NCBI RefSeq assembly: GCF_943734655.1
Contig: NC_071355.1
Span: 54,398,949 to 54,462,948, forward strand
DNA length: 64,000 bases
Origin: Sabethes cyaneus
Lineage: Eukaryota; Arthropoda; Insecta; Diptera; Culicidae
Reading direction: 5' to 3'
Positions 1 to 12,336 of this stretch are shown in pieces; positions within the stretch are counted from its first letter, which is position 1; each line of letters opens with the position of its first letter. The position numbers and the translations under genes were made by a program. The notes under the pieces were generated by a model, which saw only the letters and a program-made list of their open reading frames with translations, ran no database searches and had not been told where the DNA came from.

Positions 1-1655
1 AGACTTGTGTAGGAATGAGAGAAGGAATCTGTATACAAACGAATGCGAGGTGGCTGACAGGTGGAAACCGTACTTCTATAAACACCTCAATGGCAAAGTT
101 GCAGTAGGAAGTAGAAGGGAAGTTAACCTGTAAATGCCCATGGATGATAGTAAAGTCCCAGCCCCTGATCTCCAAGAAGTCAAGCGAGAAATCGAGTTGC
201 TGAGGACCAACAAAGTCGCCGGTAAGGACCGCCTACCAGTAGTTTTATAAACATGGCCGAGAAACGCTCTAGATTGGCTCTGTCGGTTTCAAAAATGTTA
301 AGAGAAGGAAAAGCTACCGGAGGAATGAATGGAGGGAGAAGATCTTGCAGAAATGTCGGAAGCTTAACGTGCCCACTAGAGTGTCCCAAAACAGCTCTAT
401 GTCAGAAAACTCGGGGGCTCAACCCTCAAATGATAGCTTAGTGTGTCACAACAAAACTTTTACATGACGTCAACATTGGTTGCCGGGATTTAGGGGTCGC
501 ACATTTGAGTTTTATGAAAAAATGGCATTACTGTATGAAAAAATGGCAAATGGCATACTGTATAGATGGAAATTTTTTTGACGAACAACTTTGCCGAAGA
601 ATTTAAGGACGTATCTTCAAATCTTGCTGAGATATTTACCATTTTATGAAGGCGGAACAAAACACATTTCTGCAATTTTCAAATTTTAGCAGTTTTATGT
701 AAAAGAGGTAAATGAAAAAACTTGAACTATTTACTCTTAACGTCACTTACGTTTTTGATAAGAGGAAATATGCACCTTCCATTTGGCACCATTTAGGCTC
801 AAGAAACACTTTTAAAAAGGGCGTATTTATTTTATTAGGTACTTTGTTTGAGAAATTGTATCTCCTGAAACTAGGTTTGCTCCAAAGTAATGCCTAAGCG
901 TGAGTCGTTGAAAATGGAGTTTTAAACATGAAAAAATCTATACAGTATACGTACGTTACTCTGAGATACTGTTCGATACCCTGTTTTGCCGTTTATTTAA
1001 ATGAAATTTCGAAAATTTTAATATTTTGCCGAATTCAATAAATTTTTGTAACCAAATATGACTCCTGACATGCCACCATAACTTTTTTATGAATGTATCA
1101 GATCTCAATGATTGTGAAAAAATAGTTAAGTACCTTGTTTCACCCACTTTAACATTTCTAAAAATATTTTTTTGAATTTACTCCTGAAAAATGCCATTTT
1201 TTCATAAAACTCAAATATGCAACCCCTAAATCGCGGCAACCAATGTTGACGTCATATAAAAGTTTTGTTGTGACACCCTAAGCTATCATTTGAGGGGCGA
1301 GCCCCCGTGTTTTCTGACATAGTACTATTTTGGGACACTCTAGTGCCCACGCATCACATCTTTATTGACTTTAATGCAGCCTTCGATACCGTCGATCGAG
1401 ACCAGCCATGGTATATAACGCGCGAGTACGGTTTTCCGGACAAACTGAGGCTGCATCGGATCGAATGAGATGTTTCGTACGCATCTAAAGGATACTCTTC
1501 TTGAGACCTTTTAAAACGGTGCGAGGGTTGGTCCGACAAGCGAGCATCGAAATGAGAGGCACGAGGCCAACTCCTAGGCTTTGCAGATGACTTTGATATC
1601 ACAGCCAAGAACTTTGCGACGGCAGAGGCAATCTACGCTAGACAGAATTCGGAGT
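1..1655 (+). pseudogene. RTE-type LINE relic, split by a hAT-like MITE
   Basis: Shifting + frames give the linker and reverse transcriptase of an RTE-type LINE. Bases 1-290 read EVADRWKPYF and PAPDLQEVKREIELLRTNK. After a deletion, ILQKCRKLN leads up to the MITE at 377-1342. Beyond it come THHIFIDFNAAFDTVDRDQ, GFPDKL and, near 1580, FADDFDI with the catalytic aspartates. Intact family members copy their RNA into a nicked target with an APE-type endonuclease plus this RT; here stops and frame changes occur near 130, 230 and 1470-1560, so no protein can be made. The copy fades at about 1655 and has no visible 3' tail. RTE clade is assigned from the resemblance to the longer copies at 43-46 and 56-59 kb. 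Confidence 0.85.
377..1342. mobile_element. hAT-like non-autonomous element with ~155-bp inverted arms
   Basis: The ends are TAGAGTGTCCCAAAA and its inverse. The two arms (377 to about 531, and about 1193 to 1342) match closely along their whole length, including GGGGGCTC and ATGACGTCAACATTGG blocks. The flanks are the 8-bp direct repeat GTGCCCAC at 369-376 and 1343-1350. An 8-bp duplication and a TAGAG terminus fit the hAT superfamily. No transposase is present, so it was moved in trans. It landed in the RTE reading frame: joining the flanks with one GTGCCCAC restores the LNVPTHHIFIDF order seen in other copies. Confidence 0.85.
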
Positions 1656-3502
1656 ATTTGACATTGTGTGGAGTGAACAAATATAAAAATAAAACGCTAC
1701 AATTGAATATTCGAAACGCTCACAACCAGCCAGGACTATCATTTGCTCACATTATGTGCCCAATGTACCAATTTTATGCCTTGTCCGACCCCCCGGCACG
1801 TCGTCATTTTTCTGTAACTGAAACTGAAACGTCGAAAACACTGGGCGCGAAATCACTTCATAGAAAATCAATGCGACGGCCATTGTTGTTTGGGGTACAA
1901 TAGTGAGGGGTCCAACTTAATGGGGGTACTGTCAAATTCTGTAGACCAGGTCGAGGAGGTGGCCTTGTCGCAAAGAGCGATTCGTCAGCACACTTCACCA
2001 GCTAATATGCACACAGCGTACGAGCGACATCAAAGTGAGAGTGAACGACAGCACTCAGTGAAAATTGCCCAGTGAGTAATCATGTAAACAGCACTTGGCG
2101 CTGCCATTTGCCACACTATGTGCGGAATTAAAGCAAAAAGTTTTGTTTTGTATAATATATGCTGCTCTTTTAAAATAGGAAATACACGCTGCACTGAACA
2201 ATTTACATGGTCCATATAAAGTTAGTACGGATCAGGTGACGCAACAGTAAAAAGATTTTTTTCAATCACACCACTTCAATTACCCAAGCGCAGGGTGTAC
2301 AATCCATCCACACAGAGAGCGGCTCTTGGTGTGGTAAAGTATGCAGCAAATTTATCACACTGCGTTTGCGGCTGCCTTTTTTTGTTGCGCGTAAAACACG
2401 AAAGAGCGTGTTCAGCAAAAGAGACGCAGATGGGAATTATTGGGAGAACACACACCGCATGGCGAGTTTTGTTTTGTGTTAGAATTTGTGTCTATCGGTC
2501 TGCGCTGCGGTGTACGCCGCTCCTGCTCACAACTCATAATTTTGATGTAAAAGGCTACGTCTTATCACAAGATGCCATTGAAAAATTAGTATTTACACCA
2601 GCGCAAAAGACGAGCCAAAAAACGAACGCGATTCAGAAGCGGTCGGCCAGCTGATAAAATATAATTTATGTGAAAATTTCCGGAGAATGGCGTGGTGCCC
2701 ATTCCTTTCGTCATTCTTTATTTTACACCGAGATATATCCCATTGTGCTCATTTTTTTCCTATTGTTCAACAATATTTGAACAAATTAGATAACGTCAAG
2801 CAAGAGTTTAAGAAAAATAACTTAAAAACCTATTTAGTTTAACTTAGAACCTAATTTAGTTTAGTAAGATTGCTTGGTCGCATACAGTCAGATAGACGTA
2901 AAGAAAAAAAAACACTCGGTGGTGGTAAAATCACAAACTTGCCGCAGCGACGTTCGGCAACAGACTGCCTGTTTCTATCACAATGACCGAGTAGATAACG
3001 GCCTATTTTCTCGGCGGCAGAAACAAAGAGCAATCATACAAAGACAGGGGCTTGTGATGGGTGCCATGTTTTTGTTGCCAACATCTCAGCACATCTCGAC
3101 AAAGGTTGGCAGCAAATTTACCTGTCAGACGGGCGCTTTTCCTGCAATAGCGCCCTTCGTTAAGTCGACTGTTAAACACCGTTCGTTAAGATAGGGATAG
3201 CACCCCGCTGTACAAAGATAATTATCGTCGCCGAGGCGAGTGTGTCGTGCGATTGTGGAATCCGAAAATCATGTTTTTACATTAGCGGCGTTTTGTTGCG
3301 TGAAATTGGTTCCCTGCGACACCGGCATAGTTATGCGCATGGTTTTTTCATCCATTTCCTATGGTCGGATCAGAACAAAATTAGCCTCCAAATAAGCGAA
3401 AAAGTCTGTACATTTAAAATGTATCTATGTATCCTTAAATCTACATGTCAAACATCCTCATAACTTTTCATCTTATTCGATTATTATCCAGCAATTATCA
3501 GA
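1656..3502. other. No recognised gene; intergenic sequence
   Basis: Only short open frames occur in both strands (for example 2295-2654), with no domain I recognise and no consistent splice pattern. There are AT-rich patches near 2700-2870. I see no terminal repeats that would define a transposon here. Confidence 0.5.
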
Positions 3503-5999
3503 TCTATACCTATAAAGAAGGATTTCTGTCTGTCTGTCTGTCTGTCTGTCTGTCCGTATGTTCCTTATAGAATCGAAAACTACTGGACCAATCGGCATGA
3601 AAATATGTATGTAGAGGTTTTTTGGGGCCAGGAAAGGTTTTAGTGATGGTTAGAAACCCCTCCCCCCACTAAGAGGGGGGGCTCCCATACAAATGAAACA
3701 CAAATTTCTGCATAACTCGACAACTAATCAAGCAAATAGAACAAAATTTGGCATGTGGGTGTTTTCGGTGACAAGAATTTATTCTATGGTAAATTGAGAC
3801 TCCCCCTCTTTATAAGGGGAATTATAACTCCTCTCCTCTTTAAAAGGGGGGGCTTCCATACAAATTTCCTCATAACTCGAGAACTAATCAAGCAAATGGA
3901 ACCAAATTTGGCATGTGAAGGTTTTCGAGGGCAAAAATATTTTCTATAGTAAATTAGGACCCCTCCCCACTTTAAGAGGGGGGGCTCCTGTACCAACGAA
4001 ACACAATTTTCCTCATAACTCGAGAAGTAATTAAGCAAATGGAACCAAATTTGGCATGTGGGTGTTTTTGGAGACAAAAATTTTTTCTATGATGAATTGG
4101 GACCCCTCCTCGTTTTAGGAGGGGGGATCCTATACACATGAAATTCAAATTTCCTCATAACTGAAGAACTAATCAACCAAATGGAACAAAATTTGGCATG
4201 TGAAAGTTTTCGTGGGCAAGAATATTTTCTATGGTGAATAAGGACCCCTCCCCACTTTAAGAGGGGGGGCTCCTATACAAACGAAATACAAATTTCCTCA
4301 TAATTCGAGAACCAATCAAGCAAATGGAACAAAATTTGGCACGTGGGTGTTTTTGGAGACAAATTTTTTTTCTATGATGAATTGGGACCCCTCCCCACTT
4401 TAGGAAGGGGGGCTCCCATACAAATGAAATGCAAATTTCCTCATAACTCGAGAATTAATCATGCAAATGGAACCAAATTGGGCATGTGAAAGTTTTCTAG
4501 GGCATGAATATTTTCTATGGTGAATTAGAACCCCTCCCCACTTTAAGAGGGGGGGCTCCTAAACAAACGAAATACAAATTTCCTCATAACTCGAGAACTA
4601 ATCAAGCAAATGGAACCAAATTTGACACGTGGGTGTTTTTGGAGACAAAAACTTTTTCTATGATGAACTGGGACCCTTTCTCACTTTAGGAGGGGGGGCT
4701 CCTATACAACTGAAATACAAATTTCCTCATAACTCGAGAGCTAATCAAGCAAATGAAACCAAGTTTGGCATGTGAAAGTTTTCGAGGGCAATAATATTTT
4801 CTATGGTGAATTAGGACCCCTACTTTAAGAGGGGGGGCTTCTACACAAATGAAATACAAATTTCCTCATAACTCGAGAACTATTCAAGCAAATGGAACCA
4901 AATTTGGCATGTGGGTGTTTTTGGAGGCAACCAGTTTTTCTATGATGAATTACCTTTTTAAGAAGCGGGGCTCTCATACAAACGAAATACAAATTTCCTC
5001 ATAACTCTAGAACTAATCAAGCAAATGGAACAAAATTTATCATGTGGGTGTTTTTGGGGGCAAGAATATTTTCTATGGTATATTTTATATGGATTTCCCC
5101 ACTTTAAATTTCTCAAATTTCCTCATAACTCGAGAGCTAATCAAGCAAGTGAAACCAGGTTTGGCATGTGAAAGTTTTCGAGGGCAATAATATTTTCTAT
5201 GGTGAATTAGGACCCCTCCCAACTTTAAGAGGGGGGGGGGGGCTCCTATACAAATGAAAAACAAATTTCCTCATAACTCGAGAACTAATCAAGCAAATGA
5301 AACCAAATTTGACATGTAAGTGGTTTTGGACGCAAGATTTTTTTCTATGGTGAATTGAGACCCCTCTCTTCTTTAGAAAGCGAGTTATGGCCCATCTCCC
5401 CTTTAAGAGGGTGGGCTTCCATACAAATGAAATGCAAATTTCCTCTTATCTCGAGAACTAATCAATCAAATGGAACCAAATTTGGCATGTGGGAGTTTTA
5501 GATGGCAGAAATTTTTTCTATGGTGAATTACGACCCCTTCCCCTTTTATGAGGGTAGCTCCCATACAAACGAAATTCAAATTTCCTTATAACTTGAGAAC
5601 TAATCAAGCAAATGGAACCAAATTTGGCATGTGGGAGATTTTGGAGTCTTGAATTTATTTTACGATAGTTAGAGACCTCTCACCCCTGTGGTAGGGGGAT
5701 ATGGACTCTCATACAAATAAAAGAGAAATTTTTGCGAAACTCAAAAACTAATCGAACTCGAGAAATTCGAGACTCTTCCATAAAACATTAGTCAATACAA
5801 GACCACAAAAACTATCTATAGTAACACTAGATCATTCAGGACGAGACGGTCGCGAGTGTTGCCGGTGACCCGCCGTCGGAAGCGCCGCCCACTGGGGGGC
5901 TTGCAAAATTCGAGATTGTGACAAAGATCATCCGAGATTCATGATTTATGTACAACACAGGTTAATTTGTGGCAATACGAAGTTTGTCGGGTCAGCTAG
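3503..5999 (+). mobile_element. Non-autonomous Helitron with an internal tandem array
   Basis: The 5' end is TCTATACCTATAAAG right after an A (3502), and the 3' end is GGGTCAGCTAG right before a T (6000). That is the TC...CTRR structure inserted between A and T that is typical of Helitrons. A (GTCT)n run at about 3527-3555 and the phrase ATAGAATCGAAAACTACTGG follow the 5' end. The centre is a tandem array. No Rep/helicase gene is present, so it would depend on an autonomous Helitron. I could not define a convincing 3' subterminal hairpin, which is the weak point of the call. Confidence 0.7.
3700..5700 (+). repeat. ~143-bp tandem array with alternating A/B units
   Basis: About 14 diverged copies of a ~143-bp unit lie inside the Helitron, each with CTCATAACTCGAGAACTAAT, a GGCATGTG anchor and a run of C then of G near GACCCCTCCCC. 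Anchors lie near 3750, 3910, 4053, 4195, 4338, 4481, 4624, 4767, 4905, 5039, 5163, 5311, 5483 and 5625. From 3750 to 4905 the units alternate: GTGGGTGTTTTTGGAGAC (A) and GTGAAAGTTTTCGAGGGC (B), so the longer period is about 286 bp. Confidence 0.85.
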
Positions 6000-8900
6000 T
6001 AGCTAATAAAATCAGATACCTAATAAAAATTATAAAACAAATCAGCCGAAACGTGATAAGAAAAAATAAAAGTTTAAACATTTTTACAGATAACCGGTCA
6101 ATTTGAAAATAATTTACAATTTAATTATTTGTATGGGCTGAATATGGATCATTACTTACAAAAGCAATTATACAAATTTCCACTCGTTCTTGCATTCCAT
6201 CGTTGTGCAGTCCATAGTTTACATATTCCTGACAATACGTGACCTTAATTATGCCATTAAAACATACGCACACCTTGTTAGACTTTCTATAATGTGTATT
6301 TTCCTTTCACCTCCGGTAAGCAAGTTTCCGTGTTAAAAGCACGTTCTAAAAGGCCACCGGAGCACTGTGCTATGCAACCATCTGTATGCCACTCCATCAG
6401 ATGCTGACACTAGAATGCCAAATTACCATATGGATTCGTTCTCATAGTTTACAGCAGTAGGTAGGAAAAGTAACCGATGCACTCCACGCAAACTGGTTAC
6501 ATGTTTCACCATAACCCGGCACAGTGCCGTGCACCGACAAGCTAGTAAACGGCGATATAAAAATCTCTTGAGATTACTTTCTGCCGCACTGTTTGCCACC
6601 GGCAGATCGAAATCGAATACCGATCAGGAAAACTAATCTAGACTGGTTCTGATGCTTTCTAGAAGTCTGCTCCGAGGGTCGCTGGAAACGTCGTTGCAGT
6701 TACCTACACGTTGAAAAAGAAAAAGGAAACCAGCTCGAAACCGGATTGCCAAATCAGCTGTTGCTTGTTTGCTAGTAATACTGATTCGATCGAATGAAAT
6801 ACGATTGACATTAGACTCTAGGTATGTTAGTCGGATCGACTAACTAACTACAGTTACTCAGACTGCCTTGGCAAAGAGCAGTAAAACCGAGTGCATACCG
6901 AATGGCACTGAGCACTGGGTTAGTGTATTTGTGATGCGATCGAGAGGAGATTTGCGCCCTACTCAAAGGCTTTCGAAAGATTTCGTTTCATGTGTGTATT
7001 GCAAGCGATGAACCCGGCCGTTGTTGGTTGGTAAGAATGACAACAAGCGCACTAGGGCATATAAATTCTGATGTTGACCAAGTGGGAGTGAAAATGTCCT
7101 AAGTCCTGCAAGAAACTTGCAACGGTATGCTTTCTAACTAAGAAACTCATGACGTATTTGGAGATCTTGAACTTGAACTTGCTTTCGAAGTGCTTGAACG
7201 ATAACAACATTTAACGGCTAAATTCAGATGCCGCGTGAGCCACGTTTGCGATTGTCGGTCGACAATTCGTCGCCGTCTGAATTCCTATGTCGCGAAAACC
7301 GAGAGCGCAGCGTCAACCGGTTCAGCATACACTCGTGGTAGGATTGGCACCGCACCGCTTCGTGCCGGCCTATTGCAGAAACCAGATGAGAAGAAGGCGA
7401 TTGCTTAAATCTGCTGTACCAGCATATCGTTTGATGGGGTCTCTAATAATAACCGGTTTGGTCAATCCTGACGATGGATGTCTGCTGCAACAGATGAGGT
7501 GTGACTGTTTGTTTTGTCAACAAAACTAGCAGCCGCAGGCTGCGAGGAGGCTCTACACCTAAGTGGAAAAGAACTGCGAAATAATGGTGGAAGTGAACAT
7601 GCGATTTATGAGAATTTTTACCTTGACAATTTTGAGCAAGCTTTCAGAACTTATTTTCATTCTTTTGCAGTAAATATCATCCTGCACATGTTGCTTATAA
7701 CCTAGATCTAATTTGCATTCTGCATTTTTGAGCGGATACAATACAAAAATGCGGTCAAAGTCAGTCTAGACGAGCCACGGATTAATCTACTATTTTTCAT
7801 CTCACATCAGAATATTAATAGTGCAGTTTTAGCTGATCACCTAAGTGTGTTAGTCTTCACTAAATTTCTGCTATTAAGATTGGCTCAGCTATAAATCGTA
7901 CCGTGCACAATGCTCTGCATCCTGTGACCTCAAAATTTCACAGAAGCCGATTAGTGTCGCCGCGCCGCGTTTATTGGGAGAGCTTTGGCGTAATTTTGCT
8001 TGCGAAGAAACCGGTATTTTATCTAATCATTGTTGCGATTGAGCGACACATATTTATTTAATTCGTACAGTATCCGTTGTTGAATAAATTTTCTATGCTT
8101 TTAGTCAACGTAAATTATGAAGTCAACCATGGCCGCACAGAAAATGGTGCAGCACACCTTGGAAATGTATCTTTCAATATAAATAGACGAAAATTGCCAG
8201 CGAAAAGATGAATATCTATCAATTATTTTAGTGTCTTTCCTGATGACAGCCAATGAAAACATTGGATTCAAAGTTTTCATAACACTCTGCTCTCGAATTC
8301 CGAACAATCAAGGACTGGAACCAGTGATTAGCCACAGACCTAGACTAGGTTAACCAGATTTACACCCGGTAGCCAGTCAGTTAGTCGACGACATAACACT
8401 CGATGATTGTGCGAAATCGGTGCCCGCGTTGCTGTAGAAATTATGATATCATCGCATCGCCACCACCTGTTATAGCTCCATTCTTCGTGCGTGTGATGCG
8501 GTTACCGTTCCGCGCAGGCAGTTTACCTCTAAACCATACCTATTACATTCCGTTACGGTCCACTTGGCGTCATTACTTTCGGTTTCAGCTGCTGCTGGGT
8601 GCCGCTGGTTGTTTGCCACCACTTTCAGTTTCCGCTTCTGTGATAGGAAAAAAAAAACTCTGAGAATTCTCGTTTGAATGGGAAGTAACAATATTTCCTC
8701 AAAGGGTGGGAAATTTACGAAGCGCTGCACCGATTGCGAAGACAATTCAGGACGCCGCATTCATCAGACGATTCATCCATGTTGAGTTGAGATAAACCAA
8801 GTAAATTTTACCATGATTAATCACCAACATAAAATGCACATTTCTTCATCGAGCTTACTACCTTGAAAGACCCCGACACTAGGTGCCAAGTCTTCTGTAA

Positions 8901-10195
8901 AACTGCATCTCCAAACCATGAAACAGCATCGAATAGCAAGTTACATTTTTGAGCACATACTCAATAAACTTATGTGTATGGATATGTTGACGGCGGCGGT
9001 GGCGGCAGCCAGCGGTGTGGAACCGTGTGCCGTCTACCGACTGACCTATTTACTAGGTGCATATGTTCGTGCAGAAAGAGTGAGAGTTGTCTGGCCTTTC
9101 TGCACACGGTGCCGTGGATTGGTAGTAGCCTTGCCGTTCCGAGCTTTTAAGTGTACGGCGATGCTGACGCGACGGTGGGATGTTGTTTCGGAATTTCGGC
9201 TAAGTGCGATGGTGGGAATTACCTTAGACCCGATTTGTGTTGAAACTGCAATAAAGTTCACTAGCCTAGAGGATTAATTGCCTTTTTAGTTTTTTTTTGC
9301 TGCAATTTGTTTTTTGCAAAAAAGGATGAGTAAACCCATAGTTTTCATATAAACCATGTTGCGAAGAGGGGAGAAAAGATGACAACATTGAACGGCTGAG
9401 CAAGGAATTTCGAATGAATGGAATGCCTGCTGAGTCACGGTGCATATCACAAACCAGCCGGGTACTTGTACAACGTTTGAAAAACCATGTGTAACTACTT
9501 ATCTGGTGGGTTCGCCATTCAAAGCTGAAAAGTCGCGTGCAAACGCCATACCAGCTAAGCTAAAAATGAGTTGCGCGCTGTGCTGACGAAATCTAGACTG
9601 CAGTGTTAATGTTAGACGTTGTTGGGTGCCGTTGCCGGGGGAAGTCCCCCAGCTGCCAAGCGCAGACAGCCGAGAAATATCCGTGCCGAGCAGCATTCGA
9701 CCGGCAATTTGAAGGGACGCCCCCGAAGCGAAGCGAAGCTGTTCATACCGGTCGTTGGTGTGCGGTGATAGGTTCTCAGCTGACGGCGATTGACGCGCTG
9801 CTTCTATGACGAAATATCGGTAATTTCGTTGACCGAGTCATAAATGCAATGCCTTGCTACACTGCGATCGGACGGACAGCCGGCCGAATGGATGCGGACG
9901 AACGGACGGACGGACGGACGGAACAATTGGTCGGTGCACTTCGTGTTGCTCCGCGACTGACTGCAATGGTCCAGTAAGTTATGTATGTACATGCTGCGCT
10001 CTCTGCGGCTATACTCGCGGGCCGTTGGTTGTGAACTCTGGCTAGTGTTCATTAACATTATTTACTTTTTCATGAGCAAATGTTGTGCAAAACTGTTGAC
10101 CTACACATGCTAGGAGTACAATGATCTTGCACAACGCACCCAGAGCGGTTGGAGTCATAGCTTAGGATTTTTTTACTGAAGCTTCCAGTCCGTTA
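6000..10195. other. No recognised gene; unique-looking intergenic sequence
   Basis: I find no transposon ends, conserved domain or believable exon chain. Short open frames at 7287-7529, 8403-8663 and 8918-9277 have no recognisable domain. A short GGAC-type simple repeat lies at about 9899-9920 and a GGC-rich patch at about 8990-9010. The stretch could contain introns or regulatory DNA of a host gene, but nothing in it proves that. Confidence 0.45.
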
Positions 10196-10355
10196 CACGC
10201 AAATTAATGCTTTTTGCCTTTCTACTATATAAATATATAGTATAAAGGTATAGAAATCACTCGGAAAACCGGAAATGGAAAGAAGGTCCTGCGGGCCGAA
10301 TGTCATATACCATTCGACTCAGTTTCGAAAACTGAGCATTTTCTGTGTGTGTGTA

Positions 10356-10423
<68 letters not shown>

Positions 10424-10975
10424 TGTGTGTGTATGTGACGCTTTTTAATCTCACTCACTTTTCTCGGAAATGGCTGGACCGATTTTAATGTTCTTAGTGT
10501 CAAATGGAAGGTCTAGGTGTCCCATAGGTCGCTATTGAATTTCATATTGATCGGACTTTTAGTTCAAAAGTTATGTATAAAAATACGAAAAATATGGGAC
10601 TTCATTATCTCATAGGTTCCTCAACCGATTTGAACAAAATTGATTGCATATGAAAGGGGAGCCTTGCAAACCCTTAACTTCCAAATTTCATGACGATTGG
10701 ACTTGTAGTTTGAAAGTTACATAAAGAAATGTGAAAAAATAGTATTTAAAACATATTTTTGTAACATATAAGCATCAATTTTATGAAAACCATCACACAT
10801 TTTATTATTATTTGAAAATTACTGCTGAGATCTATCAAACGAAACCGAGTTATTTAAAATCGGACGGTTCATTCAAAAGTTATTCAAACTTTAACATTTA
10901 AGCCCCGTATATTAAACCGTTAAAACGTGTGAAATCAAAACATATCAATCAAATGTTGATTGTATTCAATGTGTG
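10196..10975 (+). repeat. Interspersed repeat with palindromic end and (GT)n run
   Basis: It begins with a near-perfect palindrome (CCTTTCTACTATATA facing ATATATAGTATAAAGG, about 10208-10235), then CGACTCAGTTTCGAAAACTG, a (GT)n run at about 10344-10436, and TCGGAAATGGCTGGACCGAT. The layout of palindrome, microsatellite and AT-rich body looks like a multicopy insect repeat of unassigned class. It is non-coding: the open frames across the (GT)n run encode only Thr-His repeats. Confidence 0.5.
10344..10436. repeat. (GT)n microsatellite
   Basis: Long GT run with a few GTAT interruptions. Confidence 0.95.
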
Positions 10976-10976
10976 T

Positions 10977-11118
10977 AATGTATGTATGTATGTATGTATG
11001 TATGTATGTATGTGTGTATGTATGTATGTATGTATGTATGTATGTATGTATGTATGTATGTATGTATGTATGTATGTATGTATGTATGTATGTATGTATG
11101 TAGGTGTGTATGTACGTG
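10977..11118. repeat. (GTAT)n microsatellite
   Basis: About 30 near-perfect tetranucleotide copies with a few G changes near the ends. Confidence 0.95.
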
Positions 11119-11220
11119 TGTATGTGATGACAATTTGCAATTTTTAAATTTGCATTGAAATTCAAGAAAAGTGAGAATTATGTCAATTGTCTGAAGTTAT
11201 TGAAGCCTCTTAGTGGAATA

Positions 11221-11425
11221 CGATTTCTGAATTTAAAGGAAAGAAAAAACTTTTACCGACTAAATTCCACTATTTAATATTTATTCGCGACAGATACGTA
11301 TACGCTTTGAAATAAGACACTGATGAAGCCTGCACGTCGTAGGTGAACTACGTATCTGTTGCAAATAAATATTAAATAGTGGGATTCAATTGAAAAGCTT
11401 TTTCTTTTCTTTGATTTCAGAATTC
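11221..11425 (+). repeat. Inverted repeat with hammerhead-like centre
   Basis: Two arms of about 80 bp (11222-11300 and 11349-11425) are imperfect inverted copies; both contain CACTATTTAATATTTATT and the 11-bp ACAGATACGTA end. The ~48-nt centre carries CTGATGA at 11320-11326 and GAA at 11345-11347 with a pairable stretch between them. This is the order of a hammerhead core. I see no clear target duplication, so whether the arms mark the ends of a mobile element is open. Confidence 0.7.
11290..11359 (+). ncRNA. Candidate hammerhead-like RNA motif (degenerate)
   Basis: Possible type III layout. Stem III is ACAGATACGTA (11290-11300) with TACGTATCTGT (11349-11359), 11 perfect pairs. TA at 11301-11302 would be the cleavage U-H. 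CTGATGA follows at 11320, and stem II is GCCTGC with GTAGGT around ACGTC. Deviations are an extra A after CTGATGA, GAAC instead of GAAA, and a weak stem I. Sequence and fold are seen; ribozyme activity is not claimed. Confidence 0.3.
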
Positions 11426-11861
11426 AATTGTCATTTTCTTCACTTGCTGTTGCTCACAATTCTACAAGAAAAGCAAAAAGCGAAGAATAGCAGTTAATTT
11501 AAGCATGTAGGTATAGTGGTGATAGAATTAAAAATACTAGTAAATTGATTTTTCCAAATAAATTTATACAAATTTCAAACAACTTTTCCGTATCAATAGC
11601 TGCCCTTTTCAATCAATAGATACTAGAGCTTAGAAATGTTATATGAAAAATAAGAAGTAAACGTTACACGGTAGTAATTTTGTAAGATTTATTTTCGTTA
11701 GTGACATTTTAAAGGACACATGTCTTATGTCATGTATCATGTTTTAATAAATAAATCAAAAATGACAAGCACTGGAAATCATATCGATCATATTTCCCAT
11801 TCTCAAGCATGTTTATGGCGCAGCTTTTGCACTATTTTTCGACCTCATCTTGTTTTCCTAG

Positions 11862-12336
11862 CCCTCTAACGGGATACATTGGAAAAACGATGCGATCAAG
11901 CTAATGACTATCTTTTCATGAAATTACATTCAAAAGAAGCTTAAGTTTTGATTTTCATGCAAAAATAATTATCTGAAGGAGCGCCAGCTAAGAAAAAGTT
12001 CAATTTCTCTTTTTCATATCTAATGCTTTATTCAGTTATTTTTTCTAATTCAGATACATATTGCAAAATTCAAGCCAAGCAAACTAATAGCAAAATATTG
12101 AGATTATTCATTTTGTTGTAGATTTCCTTTTTCTTCAAAAGCGAAGCATAATAATAATTTTTCTTAACTCTTGTTTTTCAAAGATGCTAACTTTTGAACG
12201 CATGGTAATAATATCAAAATATCAAAATATCAAAAAATCTGCTATAAACACATATTTCATATTTTCAATTCAAAACAAGTTTCGTATGTGGCTCTGAAGC
12301 CCGAAAGTTAAGGCCGTCTGTAGACCCGTTAGAGGG
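11862..12336. mobile_element. Small piggyBac-like MITE
   Basis: Inverted ends CCCTCTAACGGG (11862) and CCCGTTAGAGGG (ending 12336). The right flank is TTAA (12337-12340); the left flank is CTAG, a decayed TTAA. CCC-starting termini and a TTAA target suit piggyBac-type elements. No open frame of note; it is 475 bp and AT-rich. Its first seven terminal bases equal those of the larger element at 54266-55903. Confidence 0.65.

Noticed and set aside
3700..5700. Regular repeats that might be taken for a CRISPR array
   Set aside because: Units of ~143 bp are contiguous and diverged, without unique spacers, inside Helitron-type ends in a eukaryotic sequence.
9804..10058. Overlapping + and - frames around the GGAC repeat
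   Set aside because: Open only because of the simple repeat; no domain or splice support.
10257..11165. Open frames rich in Thr-His, Cys-Met-Tyr-Val or Ile-His-Thr-Tyr
   Set aside because: They are translations of the (GT)n and (GTAT)n microsatellites.
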